This document shows positions 1-13,517 of a stretch of 64,000 nucleotides of DNA, one piece after another. Under the pieces are notes generated by a model. That model saw only the letters and a list, made by a program, of their open reading frames with translations. It was not told where the DNA came from and did not search any database. This stretch comes from Gordonia pseudamarae (GTDB lineage Bacteria; Actinomycetota; Actinomycetes; Mycobacteriales; Mycobacteriaceae): contig NZ_CP045809.1 in assembly GCF_025273675.1 (NCBI RefSeq), forward strand, positions 2,542,001-2,606,000. The letters run 5' to 3'. A program made the position numbers and the translations under genes. Numbering within the stretch: the stretch's first letter is position 1; each line of letters opens with the position of its first letter.

Positions 1-2038
<2,038 letters not shown>

Positions 2039-2042
<4 letters not shown>

Positions 2043-3955
2043 GACTGGTCTCCTGTCGAGCCGGACGTCTGTGTCTCAAGCTGGTCCACCAGGCCGGTCA
2101 GGGTGGCGATCGCGTCGATACCCACCTTGAGCGAACCGTCGGGCCCGTTCTCCGGGTCGGGCCATTCCGAGGCGGGTCCGGCGAGCAGGACCGTGGTCAG
2201 GCCGGCGGCGCGGGCGGCCGCGAGTACCGCCGGGCCGTCCTCGGCGTAGCGCTTCTTGGTGCCGCAGATGACACCGACCGAGGTCGGTGTGTTCGCGACA
2301 TGACCGGCGATCTCCTCGGCGGTCACCGGTCCGGGGTTGACGCCGTCGATGCCGCCGGAGGCCAGCAGGTTGGACACGAACGTGGTCCGGCCGTTGTGTT
2401 CGGCCACCGATCCCAGCGGGATCATCAGCACCCGCGGGCGGGCACCGGTGGCTTCGAGCCGGGCGTCCGAACGGTCCCGCAGCTCTTCGAAGGCATGCCC
2501 GACGCGCACGAGTTTCGGGGTTCCGGTGGCCACGGCGCCGTCATCGGCGATGGCTCGCTCGATCGGCTTCTCACCCAGGTTGGGGAACTCGTTGACACCG
2601 GTGACCGACGTCTTGCGATGGGCAACCGACGTGTCGCGGGCAGCCAGTGCCGCACCCACCCGGTCGGTGATCCAGCCCGCGTCGAGCGCGGCCCGGTAGC
2701 CGCCGAGACCCTCGATCTCGGTGAAGATCGTCCACGCCGACGCCGCAAGCTCGTCGGTGAGCGACTCGACGAACCACGATCCGCCGGCCGGGTCGATGAC
2801 ACGGCCGAGGTTGGATTCCTCCAGCAGCAGCAGTTGCGTGTTGCGGGCGATGCGCCGGGAGAAGCGGGCGCCGGAGGTGCGCAGGTCGGCGGGGATAGCG
2901 CCATCGAAACCGAGGACGGTCACCTGGTCGGCCCCGCCCACACCCGCACCGAACGCGGCGATGGTGGTGCGCAGCATGTTCACCCAGGGATCGCGCTGGG
3001 TCAGCATCGACAGGTCGGTGACGCCGTGGGTGATCGCCGCGCCCGCATCGCGCTGCCCGACCACATCGGCCACCCGGGCCCAGATCTTGCGCAGCGCACG
3101 GAACTTGGCGATGGTCGCGAACTGGTTGTCGTCGGCCGAGACCGCGAACGTCACCTGTGCGAGCGCATTCGACGCGGAGACGCCCGCGGCGGTGAGATCG
3201 CGCAGGTGCGCCAGCGCCGCGGCGACCGTCAGGGCCAGTTGCAGGCTGCCGTCGGCTCCGGCGGTGGCGAAGTCGGCGCCGTCGACTCGGAAGGCCCGCA
3301 CGGCCTGCCCCGACCCGACCAGTTCGGTCGCGAGTCCGGTGGCCTCGGCGGCGGTGATCGTCGGACGCCCGGAGAACGCGGCGGTCAGCGGCGAGAGACC
3401 GAGCGAGCCGGTGGTGGCCGCGGTCGGCCGGGCGGCGACCGGAGCCTCCTGCGCCGTGCGGCGCAGCTCCAGGTAGGCCCGTGCGGCGGCGGCCGCGTCG
3501 GCACCGGCGTCCAGGGTCACCGGGATCAGGTCGAGATAGACGCCGGTGAACACCTCGGCCAGATCGTCGGCCGACACACCGTCACCGACGGCCAGCCAGA
3601 GTCCGCTGGCGCCGTTGACGAAGGCGTCGAGAATCGACTCGTTGACCTCGGCGGCCGACCGGGTCTCACCGTCGCCGAAGCGCTCGGTCACGCGCCACCC
3701 GACGTTGACGTCGCGGTGCGGATCGGCGCCGCGGACGAACGGGTACTCGCCGGGAAGCCCGGGTTCGCCGGTCTCGTCCTTGCGGGTGTAGAGCGGCCTG
3801 ATCGTCAGACCGTCGGCAGTGGTCGTGGCAAGCAACGACTCGGCATCTCCCGGAAGTTCATCGACCTCGACACGTCGCGACTTGGCCAATACGGCAGCCG
3901 CGGACGAGGACCACTTCCGGTACGCCTCGTCGAGGGAATCAGTCAACTGTGACAT
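2039..3955 (-). CDS. mutA: Methylmalonyl-CoA mutase small subunit MutA
   Basis: This is the non-catalytic beta subunit of the heterodimeric mutase, 638 residues from the chosen start. It keeps the mutase barrel (for example [20 protein letters not shown]) and a C-terminal cobalamin-like domain. There the DxHxxG cobalt motif is degenerate ([13 protein letters not shown]), as expected for a subunit that does not bind cofactor. The ATG at 3955 begins [12 protein letters not shown] and has GGAGG 13 nt upstream. An in-frame start at 3982 would add nine residues and would place that Shine-Dalgarno inside the gene. It overlaps mutB by four bases. Confidence 0.93.
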
Positions 3956-4063
3956 GTGGGGCAGGACACCTCCGTGAACCACTGTGTGTACGCGTACATG
4001 ACCTTAGCCGATCGCTCGGTCGGTGTTTCGCTTGTGGTCTGTCAACGGCAGTAGTGTGGCCGG

Positions 4064-4891
4064 GTGCGACACACTGACCCGAGGGCGATTCGGACCGCCG
4101 TCGTCGGCGGCCTGGGCGCCCTGGCGGTCATCGCGGGGGCCTACCTGATCCCGCTGCCGCCCATCGGCAGCGTGCGCGACTGGGGCGACGGGCTGGGGCC
4201 GTGGTTTCCGTGGGCGTTCTTCACCGTGTCGGCCGTCGTCACCATCGCACCGATCCCCCGGTCGACGTTCACGGTGATGTCCGGGGTGTTCTTCGGGCCG
4301 ATCGTCGGGTTCACCGGCGCGATGATCGCCTCCACGGTCGCGGCCGTGGCCGCCTTCCTGGTGGTCCGCCGGGTGGGCCGGGAGAAGGTACGTCCATACC
4401 TGCGCAAACCGATCGTGCGCACCATCGAGTATCGGCTCGAGCAGCGCGGCTGGCTGGCCATCGGGTCACTGCGGCTGATCGCCGCCTGCCCGTTCTCCGT
4501 CACCAACTACTGCGCCGGGCTGTCGTCGGTCCGGATCGTCCCCTATGTGGTGGCCACCGTCATCGGCATGGCGCCGGGCACCGCGGCCGTGGTATTCCTC
4601 GGCGATGCGCTGACCGGTCAACGCGACCCACTGCTGCTCGTGCTGACCGTCATATTCTTCGCCACCGGCATCGCCGGGTTGCTGCTCGATTCGATGCTGC
4701 CGGTGCGCACGATCCAGGCCACGTCACCGGCGGCGGCCGGAAAGGATCCCGCATCGACACGTTCCGGGGCAACCGATTCGGTGCGTACTGATTCGATGCG
4801 TACTGATTCGATGCGTGCTGGTTCGATGCCGACTGATTCAGCGTCCACTGATTCGGCGCGCACCGATTCGGCACCCACCGGCGGGGCGTGA
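4064..4891 (+). CDS. TVP38/TMEM64 (SNARE-associated/DedA-like) membrane protein
   Basis: This polytopic inner-membrane protein of 275 residues has four to six hydrophobic segments between residues 10 and 215. It carries the TVP38 signatures PIPRSTFTVMSGVFFGP and RLIAACPFSVTNYCAGLS. The family is linked to lipid or polyprenyl-phosphate handling, but its substrate here is unknown. It starts at GTG 4064, divergent from mutAB, in the position of Rv1491c. The C-terminal tail of about 40 residues is a low-complexity run of TDS-containing pentapeptides encoded by a 15-nt tandem repeat; such a tail is not part of the fold and is probably disordered. Confidence 0.85.
   Translation: MRHTDPRAIRTAVVGGLGALAVIAGAYLIPLPPIGSVRDWGDGLGPWFPWAFFTVSAVVTIAPIPRSTFTVMSGVFFGPIVGFTGAMIASTVAAVAAFLVVRRVGREKVRPYLRKPIVRTIEYRLEQRGWLAIGSLRLIAACPFSVTNYCAGLSSVRIVPYVVATVIGMAPGTAAVVFLGDALTGQRDPLLLVLTVIFFATGIAGLLLDSMLPVRTIQATSPAAAGKDPASTRSGATDSVRTDSMRTDSMRAGSMPTDSASTDSARTDSAPTGGA
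4775..4879 (+). repeat. Seven in-frame 15-nt tandem repeats (TDS pentapeptides)
   Basis: Seven consecutive 15-nt units (consensus GATTCGATGCGTACT, diverging toward the 3' end) encode the C-terminal pentapeptide repeats of the TVP38 protein. The period is a multiple of three, so changes in copy number would keep the frame. Confidence 0.9.
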
Positions 4892-4915
4892 CCGTTCGGC
4901 CCGCCCCGGCGTGAC

Positions 4916-6388
4916 TCACCGGCGCGGCGAGCCCTGCTGGCCGGGACCGGGCTGTCCCGGCCCCTGTAGCGGATAGCCGGAGCGCGGCGGCACCTGATAC
5001 GGCGGCTGCTGCTGCGGTCCATGATAGGGCTGGGCGGGTTGTGGGCCGCCCGATTGCACATCCCAGCCCTGCTGGGCCTGCCGGTGTGGCCCCGCCGGCG
5101 GCTGGGCCGGCGGACCCTGATGCTGGAGCGGCTGTTCGGATCCGGGGTCCGGCTGGTGATCGCGCCCGGCGAACTGCGGGTCGGCGAAGCCCGATTCCCG
5201 CGCCGGTGGGACGGGATCGGACGGCAGCTGCGCCTGCTCCGCCGCGGTGTCCACCGCTCGCCTGTCCCTGCCCGAGGACCTGCGGGCGGGCTGCGCCTCG
5301 TCGACCGGAGTGCGTGCCACCGCCTCGGCCTCGGCGACGGCGGCGGCCACCTCGGGGTCGCGGGCCAGGGTGAACCAGTCGTCGATCTCGGACTCGTCGA
5401 CCTCGGCGACCGGCTCGTCGTTGTTCTGATAGCGGAACACCCCGTCGTCGCCCTTCTCGGCGAACGACCGCGCGAAGCCCTGCAACGCCGAACCGAAATC
5501 CGACGGCACGACCCACACCTTGCTGCCCTCACCCTTGGCCATCTCGGGCAGTTGCTGCAGATACTGGTACGCGAGCACCTCGGGCGTCGGTTTGCTCGAG
5601 CGGATGGCGGCAAAGGTCTTCTCGATGGCCTTCGCCTGGCCCTGGGCGTTCAAGTACGCCGCCGCCCGGTCGCCCTGTGCGCGCAGAATCCGGGATTGGC
5701 GGTCGGCCTCGGCTTCGAGGATCGCGGCCTGTTTGGCACCCTCGGCCGCCAGGATCTGACTCTGCTTGTTGCCCTCGGCGGTCTTGATGGCGGACTCGCG
5801 CTGACCTTCGGCCCACAGGATGGTGGCCCGCTTCTCGCGGTCGGCCTTCATCTGCTTTTCCATCGACTCCTGGATCGACGGCGGCGGCATGATGGATTTG
5901 AGCTCGACCCGTGCCACCCGTAGACCCCAGCGTCCGGTTGCCTCGTCGAGTACCCCGCGCAACTGTCCGTTGATGGAATCACGGGAGGTCAGGGTCTCTT
6001 CGAGGGTCATGCCGCCGACCACGTTACGCAGCGTGGTGATGGTCAGCTGTTCGACGCCGATGATGTAGTCGTTGATCTCGTAGACGGCCGCGCGAGGATT
6101 GGTGACCTGGAAATACACGACGGTGTCGATCGACAGGGTCAGGTTGTCCTCGGTGATCACCGGTTGCGGCGGGAACGACACCACCCTTTCGCGGATGTCG
6201 ACCCGGGCGCGGATGGTGTCGATGAACGGGACGAGCAGTGTGAGCTGCCCGGACACGGTGCGGGTGTAGCGGCCGAGCCGTTCGATGACGGCCGCCTCGG
6301 CCTGCGGTATCAGTGCGATCGACTTGGCCAGCACGGTGGCCACCAGCAGCACCAGGACGGCCAGTACCGTGAGTCCGACGATTTCCAT
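4916..6388 (-). CDS. SPFH/band-7 (stomatin-like) membrane protein
   Basis: The 490-residue protein has an N-terminal membrane anchor (about residues 3-25), an SPFH domain (about 30-190), an Ala/Glu/Gln-rich coiled coil (about 190-265) and a C-terminal tail rich in Pro and Gln. This is the stomatin/HflK-like architecture that forms membrane scaffolds and modulates proteases. The NfeD-like partner is encoded directly upstream with a 6-nt gap, the usual SPFH-NfeD pairing (Rv1488-Rv1487 in M. tuberculosis). The long Pro/Gln tail is lineage-specific, and I can assign it no function. Confidence 0.9.
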   Translation of the reverse strand: MEIVGLTVLAVLVLLVATVLAKSIALIPQAEAAVIERLGRYTRTVSGQLTLLVPFIDTIRARVDIRERVVSFPPQPVITEDNLTLSIDTVVYFQVTNPRAAVYEINDYIIGVEQLTITTLRNVVGGMTLEETLTSRDSINGQLRGVLDEATGRWGLRVARVELKSIMPPPSIQESMEKQMKADREKRATILWAEGQRESAIKTAEGNKQSQILAAEGAKQAAILEAEADRQSRILRAQGDRAAAYLNAQGQAKAIEKTFAAIRSSKPTPEVLAYQYLQQLPEMAKGEGSKVWVVPSDFGSALQGFARSFAEKGDDGVFRYQNNDEPVAEVDESEIDDWFTLARDPEVAAAVAEAEAVARTPVDEAQPARRSSGRDRRAVDTAAEQAQLPSDPVPPARESGFADPQFAGRDHQPDPGSEQPLQHQGPPAQPPAGPHRQAQQGWDVQSGGPQPAQPYHGPQQQPPYQVPPRSGYPLQGPGQPGPGQQGSPRR

Positions 6389-6394
6389 GGTCGT

Positions 6395-6823
6395 TCATCC
6401 TCTCCACACGATGGCGACCGCACCGTCGATGCGCACCACGGTGACCTGTTCGCCCGGTTCGATCCGCGCACCGGGTTCGAGAGCCCGGGCCGACCAGATC
6501 TCGCCGGCCAGTTTCACCCGGCCGTCACGATCATCGACCACCTCGGTGACGATGGCGCCGGTGCCTTCGAGTGCTTCGGTGTTGCTCAGATAGCGCGGTC
6601 TGCTGAGCAGATGCCGTGTGGCGACCGGCCGCACCACCAGGAGCAGCAGTAGGGAGACGACCGCGAACACGATGCCGTCGACCCAGACCGGTGTGTCGAA
6701 TACGGCATTGGTTCCGGCAGCCGCCAGCGCGCCCCCCGCCAGCATCAGCAGCATGAGATCGCCGACCATCATCTCGGCAACGGCCAGCAACACCGCGGCC
6801 CCCAGCCACAGCAGTGCGCTCAT
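6395..6823 (-). CDS. NfeD-like membrane protein
   Basis: This 142-residue protein has three hydrophobic segments in the first 75 residues, then a small beta-rich C-terminal domain typical of NfeD (OB-fold), with ALEGTGAIVTEV and EQVTVVRIDG. Short NfeD proteins of this type associate with stomatin-like SPFH proteins at the membrane, and the SPFH gene follows after 6 nt in the same direction. It matches Rv1487 in position. It lacks the ClpP-class protease domain of long NfeD forms. Confidence 0.87.
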   Translation of the reverse strand: MSALLWLGAAVLLAVAEMMVGDLMLLMLAGGALAAAGTNAVFDTPVWVDGIVFAVVSLLLLLVVRPVATRHLLSRPRYLSNTEALEGTGAIVTEVVDDRDGRVKLAGEIWSARALEPGARIEPGEQVTVVRIDGAVAIVWRG

Positions 6824-7006
6824 GTCACCAGTGTGCCACGATCACCGGCCACCTCGGGGCCGTCGCCGACGATCCCGCCGCCGTGGCGCGGCCGGCGGCA
6901 GACGGTCACCGGAGCGTCGGCATCGGCTCGGTCCGGCTGCCATTGCCCGCGTCCACCAGGGCCGGACGCGGTCCGGCGTTCGAATAGCCCGTGAAGCCGT
7001 CGAATC

Positions 7007-7861
7007 TCACGCGTCTTCGACGGCGGTCACGAAGTCGATCAGCTCCTCCACCGACCGCAGGATCGGCACCTCCAGATCGCGGAAGTCCTTCACCCCGGCC
7101 AGCACCCGCCGCCAACCGTCCTGCGGCGTACCCCAGCCGAGCTCGGTACAGATCCCGGTCTTCCAGTCGGTACCGCGCGGGATGCTCGGCCATTCCCGGA
7201 TCCGCACCGACGCCGGCTTCACCGCCTGCCACACGTCGATATAGGGATGCCCACACACCAGCACGTGCTCGCCGACCGATTCGGTGAGCCGCGCCTCCTT
7301 CGAGCCCGCGACGAGGTGATCGACCAGTATGCCGGCGCGCCGGTGCGGACCCGGTTGGAAATCGGAGAGGGCGTCGTCGAGGTTGTCGAGGCCGTCGAGG
7401 CTTTCCACAACCACCCCTTCCACGCGCAGATCGTCTCCCCAGACCCGTTCGAGCAAGGTCGCGTCATGCACGCCCTCGACGAATATCCGGCTGGCCCGCG
7501 CCGTACGGGCACGCTGCTTGGGCACGGCCCGCGACCCCGAGGCGGTACGGGTCGGAGCGGGCGCGGCACCGGTGGCCGCCCGGCCGTAGCCGGCACGTTG
7601 CACCTTCGGTGTGACCAGGGTGACCGGTTTGCCGTCGATAAGGAACGCGGCGGGCAACATCAGGAACACGCGGGTCTGACCGCGACGATCCTCCAGCCGC
7701 ACCAGGTCACCGGCATAGCTCTTCTCGAAGCCGACGACCGCGCCGCAGAAGCCGGTGGCGGCATCCTCGGCGACCAGGTCGAGTTCGGCGGCCACCTCGG
7801 GCACACGCGGTGTGGCGCGGCGCGGCTGCGCCAGGACGTCTCTGCCGTAACGATCACTCAC
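7007..7861 (-). CDS. DUF3097 family protein
   Basis: The 284-residue protein matches the actinobacterial DUF3097 family (start MSDRYGRDVL; internal IFVEGVHDATLLERVWGDD, VCGHPYIDVWQAVKP, PRGTDWKTGICTELGW). The segment EGVHDA followed by acidic residues resembles a Toprim-like fold, but no function is established. The reading frame stays open for another 1.2 kb upstream, but the family-like start is the GTG at 7861; upstream of it the frame is antisense to another gene. It lies upstream of nfeD on the same strand after a 183-nt gap. Confidence 0.8.
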   Translation of the reverse strand: MSDRYGRDVLAQPRRATPRVPEVAAELDLVAEDAATGFCGAVVGFEKSYAGDLVRLEDRRGQTRVFLMLPAAFLIDGKPVTLVTPKVQRAGYGRAATGAAPAPTRTASGSRAVPKQRARTARASRIFVEGVHDATLLERVWGDDLRVEGVVVESLDGLDNLDDALSDFQPGPHRRAGILVDHLVAGSKEARLTESVGEHVLVCGHPYIDVWQAVKPASVRIREWPSIPRGTDWKTGICTELGWGTPQDGWRRVLAGVKDFRDLEVPILRSVEELIDFVTAVEDA

Positions 7862-7973
7862 CCGGACACCGTAGGACGCCGGACGCCCACCGCGGGTGAC
7901 CCACGCCGAGCACGTGCCGGCTCGAATCTCTTGTGCTGCCCGCACATCAGCGGCCCGGTATTGTCGATGGTCT

Positions 7974-8750
7974 ATGACCGGTACCGAACGTCTGCTCACC
8001 CCGTCGTGGCCCAGCTGCGCCGTCGGGGCATGGGCGGCCGCGTGGAAGGCGGGCGCCTGCTCCCCCGACGACGTCATAGACATGTTCGGCCGCGACGGGT
8101 ACATCATCGACGACCGCACCGGACGCCTCGGTGCGATCACCGCCACGACACTGCTCCCGATCATCCGGACCGCGACCGCACTGAGCGTGCGACTGCCCGG
8201 GCCGGGTGACCCGCATGGCCTGCCGCCCGGCCCGGCCACCACCGCCGCCTTCGAGGCGGGCGAGGTACTGCTGCTCGACGATCCGGCGGGAACTCTCGCC
8301 CTGATACCCCGCGAGCACGACGGCCTGATCCGCTGGGCGGTCCACGAGTACACCGGCACCCTGCCCACCCCACCCTCGGATTCGGCTGCCGAACTCGAGT
8401 ACGAACTACGCCAAGCGGTTTCCGAAGCAGCCGGACTACTGTCGGCGGCCGGACCACGCCTACGGGCGACCCCGGCCGACCTCCGGACCGAACTGCGCAC
8501 CCTCACCGAACGCCTTCGCGTCGATGTCCCGCCCCACGAGGACACCCGGGTGTCCCGGATACTCGACTCGGCCGCCCAGATCGAGGCGATCGTGACGATC
8601 GCCCACTCCTCGGGCGCCGCCTTCGGCGACACCGCCGGCACGCACTCCTCCGGCGACGTCGAACTACGCCGGCTGGCCACCCTGACCCGCCGGGCCCGGG
8701 CCGCCGCCGTCAACCAGCTCATCTCCCGCCAACTCGCCGACGTCCACTGA
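7974..8750 (+). CDS. Conserved hypothetical protein (Rv1486c position)
   Basis: The 258-residue soluble protein has no motif that I recognise. The start ATG at 7974 (MTGTERLLTPSW) is preferred over an upstream in-frame ATG at 7896, which would overlap the divergent DUF3097 promoter region. The sequence is Ala/Leu/Arg-rich with an acidic central part and no signal peptide or membrane segment. It faces hemH, as Rv1486c does in M. tuberculosis, and I infer it to be the positional counterpart. Confidence 0.65.
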   Translation: MTGTERLLTPSWPSCAVGAWAAAWKAGACSPDDVIDMFGRDGYIIDDRTGRLGAITATTLLPIIRTATALSVRLPGPGDPHGLPPGPATTAAFEAGEVLLLDDPAGTLALIPREHDGLIRWAVHEYTGTLPTPPSDSAAELEYELRQAVSEAAGLLSAAGPRLRATPADLRTELRTLTERLRVDVPPHEDTRVSRILDSAAQIEAIVTIAHSSGAAFGDTAGTHSSGDVELRRLATLTRRARAAAVNQLISRQLADVH

Positions 8751-8877
8751 CTCACAGCCGTCCTCGCGCACTCGGTGACAGACCCGTCGTCGGGGACAGA
8801 GCCGCCGCCGTAATCTTCCCCGGCAGCACGCGGTGAGGCGCGGGTTCTACTATCGCTACACGCTCGCCCGGACCACG

Positions 8878-9891
8878 TCAGGAGCCGTGGCCGTTGTCCC
8901 CGACTCCCGGCGCGTCGAGGTCTCCCCCGCCGTCTGCGTAACGCTCGGAGAGGTCGGCGATCAGGGAGATGAAGGCCGGATCGGTGCCGACCGTCGCGGC
9001 GCGGACGAACCCGAGACCGCGTTCGGCGCACAGTGACGCGGCCTCGTTGTCGAGGTCCCACACCACTTCGACGTGGTCGGAGATGAAACCGATCGGGAAT
9101 ACCACCACCGATTGCCCGCCGCCGTCGGCGAGGGCTTCGAGGTGGTCACAGATATCGGGCTCGTACCACGGCACCTGCGGCGGACCCGAACGCGATTGCC
9201 ACACCTGGTCGTAGTCGTCGATGCCGAGGCGAGCGGCGACCGCGGCTGAGGCGTCGGCGACCTGCCGGGAGTAGATGCCGCGACCGTCGATGACCGGGCC
9301 GTACCTGCGGTCGGCGTCGAGAGGTATCGAGTGGGCGGTGAACACCACCCTGGGCGCGGGATCGGCGGGTAGCGATTCGATCGCCTCGCGTACCGCGTTC
9401 GCGCAGGCGTCGAGGAAGTCCGGTTCGGCGCAGAACTGCGGCAGTTTGCGCAGCAGCATCGGGTCGACGGCGCTGCCCGGGATGCGCCGGGACAACTCGT
9501 CCACCGCGCCGGCGATGTCCTCGTGATACTGGGCCGAACCCGAATACCCACCCCACGCCGACGTCCCGAACACCAGTACCCGACGGTGCCCGTCGCGGTA
9601 CATCTGTTCGACGGTGTCGGCGACCAGCGGATACCAGTTACGGTTGCCGAAGTAGATGGGCAGATCCCGCCCGCGCGCCGACAGTTCGGCATTCAGAGCG
9701 GCGATCATGTCGCGGTTGCACTGGTTGATCGGCGAACGGCCACCGAGATGGTAGTAGTGTTCGGCCACCGCCTCGAGCCGTTCCCGGGGAACCCCGCGTC
9801 CGCGGGTGACGTTCTCCAGGAACGGCATCACATCGTCGGGCCGCTCCGGCCCGCCGAACGACAACAGCAGCAGCGCATCAAAGGCTCCCAC
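8878..9891 (-). CDS. hemH: Ferrochelatase (coproporphyrin III type in Actinobacteria)
   Basis: The 337-residue ferrochelatase inserts Fe(II) into a porphyrin. In Actinobacteria the established substrate is coproporphyrin III (the CpfC role). Family features include LLLSFGGPE at the N-terminus, GNRNWYP, the VVFTAHSIP segment with the metal-site His, and [17 protein letters not shown]. The GTG start at 9891 lies 9 nt after the inhA stop, making it the third gene of a fabG1-inhA-hemH operon as in M. tuberculosis. Confidence 0.93.
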   Translation of the reverse strand: MGAFDALLLLSFGGPERPDDVMPFLENVTRGRGVPRERLEAVAEHYYHLGGRSPINQCNRDMIAALNAELSARGRDLPIYFGNRNWYPLVADTVEQMYRDGHRRVLVFGTSAWGGYSGSAQYHEDIAGAVDELSRRIPGSAVDPMLLRKLPQFCAEPDFLDACANAVREAIESLPADPAPRVVFTAHSIPLDADRRYGPVIDGRGIYSRQVADASAAVAARLGIDDYDQVWQSRSGPPQVPWYEPDICDHLEALADGGGQSVVVFPIGFISDHVEVVWDLDNEAASLCAERGLGFVRAATVGTDPAFISLIADLSERYADGGGDLDAPGVGDNGHGS

Positions 9892-9900
9892 CGATATCGG

Positions 9901-10734
9901 CTATCCGAGGAAGTTCTCGGGGAACCACGTGTTGTGGCTGGCACCGCCGTCGACGTACACGATGGAGCCGGTGGTGCCGGGCAGCCAATCCGAGAGCAGC
10001 GCGACGACGCTCTTGCCGACGACGGTCGGGTCATCGACGTTCCAGCCGATCGGCGAGGCACCGTCCCAGTACTCGTTGAGCATGTTGAGCTTGCGCGCAT
10101 CGTCTGTTGCTGTGCCCGAAATCGCTTTTGCGGCAAGCGTCTTGATCGGACCGGCGGCAACGAGGTTGGAGCGGATACGCTTGGCGTTGCCCACCTCGCG
10201 CGCCACGTACCGGTTCACCGATTCGAGCGCAGCCTTGGACACACCCATCCAGTTGTAGTCCGGCATCGCGGTGCGCGGATCGAAGTCCATGCCGACGATG
10301 GAGCCGCCCTCGTTCATCACCGGCAGCACGGCACGGGCCAGCGCCGCGTAACTCCACGCGGAGATCTCGAACGACTTGGCCACGTCGGGGCCGGGACCTT
10401 CGAGAAACGGCAACGCGTCCGGACCCATCAGGGTCTTGGGGGCGAAGGCGATCGAATGCACCACCCCGTCGATACCCTCGGGAGCCAGCTCGGCGACCTT
10501 TCCGGCGAGCGCACCGAGGTCCTCCTCGTTGGTGATGTCGAGCGGGATCGCCGGCGGCACCTCCTGCGGAAGCCGCTTGGCGATGCGGTCGATGAGCCGC
10601 AGCCTCTCAGGGATGCCGGTGATGATCACCGTGGCGCCCTGCTCCTGCGCCACCGCAGCGGTACGGAAGGCGATCGATGCATCGGTGATGATGCCGGTGA
10701 CGAGGACGGTCTTGCCGTCGAGAATGCCAGTCAT
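9901..10734 (-). CDS. inhA: NADH-dependent enoyl-ACP reductase InhA
   Basis: This FAS-II enoyl-ACP reductase (277 residues) reduces long-chain enoyl-ACP in mycolic acid synthesis. The cofactor loop [10 protein letters not shown] retains I16, I21 and S94 at the M. tuberculosis positions where isoniazid-resistance changes occur; here they are wild type, although G96 is replaced by Ala. The catalytic Tyr/Lys pair is Y160 and K167, shifted by two residues from Y158/K165. The C-terminus WFPENFLG differs from the mycobacterial ending. It follows fabG1 after 15 nt. Confidence 0.95.
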   Translation of the reverse strand: MTGILDGKTVLVTGIITDASIAFRTAAVAQEQGATVIITGIPERLRLIDRIAKRLPQEVPPAIPLDITNEEDLGALAGKVAELAPEGIDGVVHSIAFAPKTLMGPDALPFLEGPGPDVAKSFEISAWSYAALARAVLPVMNEGGSIVGMDFDPRTAMPDYNWMGVSKAALESVNRYVAREVGNAKRIRSNLVAAGPIKTLAAKAISGTATDDARKLNMLNEYWDGASPIGWNVDDPTVVGKSVVALLSDWLPGTTGSIVYVDGGASHNTWFPENFLG

Positions 10735-10749
10735 GCGTTGGTTCCTCCC

Positions 10750-12574
<1,825 letters not shown>

Positions 12575-12578
12575 CGGT

Positions 12579-13517
12579 TCAGCCCACCCCCGCTGCCATA
12601 CCGCGGCGGCGAGCCCCGACGAACCGGACGGTGTCGTTGACCCAGTCCCGGTCGGTGCGCAGCGACATCACCGATCCGCCGCAGCGGCGAATGGTGCGGC
12701 CGACGTCGGCCCGATGGGCGGCCGCGGCCGCGGCGTAGTCCTGGCGCACCCGTTCGGTGATGTTGAAGTCGCGGACTTCCCCGCTCTCGGCGTCGGCGAG
12801 GGTGACCTCGCCCACCGCGGGCAGTTCGAGGTCGCGCGGGTCGAGTACCTCGACACCGAGCAGTTCGTGGTGCGCACCGATCGCCCGCAACGGCCGGTCC
12901 CAGTTGATGGGGCCGAGGAAGTCACTGATCACCACCGCCAGGCCGTGTCGGCGCTGGGGCCGGCGCAGGGCGTCGATCGCCCCGTGCAGATCGCCTCGCA
13001 CGCCGGGACTGGTGCGGGTGGTGGTGGCGATCGCCTTGAGCAGTGCCCGGGCGTGGGCCCGCCCCGACGCGGCGGGCACGCGGACCAGCCGGTCACCGGT
13101 GGCGATGATCGCCCCGTGCCGGTTACCGCCGCCGGCGGTGAGGTGCACGATGGCGGCGGCCGCGGCCACCGTCAGATCACGCTTTGTGCAGCGGGTGGTG
13201 CCGAAATCGATACTCGCCGACGCATCGACGACCAACCAGGTCTCCAGTTCGCGGTCGGCGATCATCTGCCGCACGTGCGGCTCGGTGGTACGTGCGGTCA
13301 CCGACCATTCCATGCGACGGATGTCGTCGCCGGGCTGATACGGCCGCGCCTCCCCCGGCTCGGATCCCGGGCCGGGTATCAGTCCGAGGTGTGATCCCTG
13401 CAGCACGCCGTCGAGTTTGCGGCGGACGGTGAGTTCGAGGGTGGTGAGCGCGGCGGTGAGCTGCGGGTCGTTGAGCAGTCCTGCGTCGAACGACGGCAGA
13501 TCGCTATTGGCCGCCAT
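12579..13517 (-). CDS. DUF58 domain protein (Rv1480-like)
   Basis: The protein has 312 residues. The DUF58 core motif ([18 protein letters not shown]) is followed by a VWA-like fold with DASASIDFG as a degenerate metal site. DUF58 proteins are the usual partners of MoxR AAA+ ATPases. The ATG at 13517 ([11 protein letters not shown]) overlaps the 3' end of moxR by 14 nt, which argues for coupled translation. The longer open frame upstream of this ATG is the moxR antiphase and is not family-like. Confidence 0.87.
   Translation of the reverse strand: MAANSDLPSFDAGLLNDPQLTAALTTLELTVRRKLDGVLQGSHLGLIPGPGSEPGEARPYQPGDDIRRMEWSVTARTTEPHVRQMIADRELETWLVVDASASIDFGTTRCTKRDLTVAAAAAIVHLTAGGGNRHGAIIATGDRLVRVPAASGRAHARALLKAIATTTRTSPGVRGDLHGAIDALRRPQRRHGLAVVISDFLGPINWDRPLRAIGAHHELLGVEVLDPRDLELPAVGEVTLADAESGEVRDFNITERVRQDYAAAAAAHRADVGRTIRRCGGSVMSLRTDRDWVNDTVRFVGARRRGMAAGVG

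Noticed and set aside
2300..3952. Long plus-strand open frame opposite mutA
   Set aside because: Its Gly/Arg/Asp-rich composition is typical of a reverse-frame artefact; MutA explains the region.
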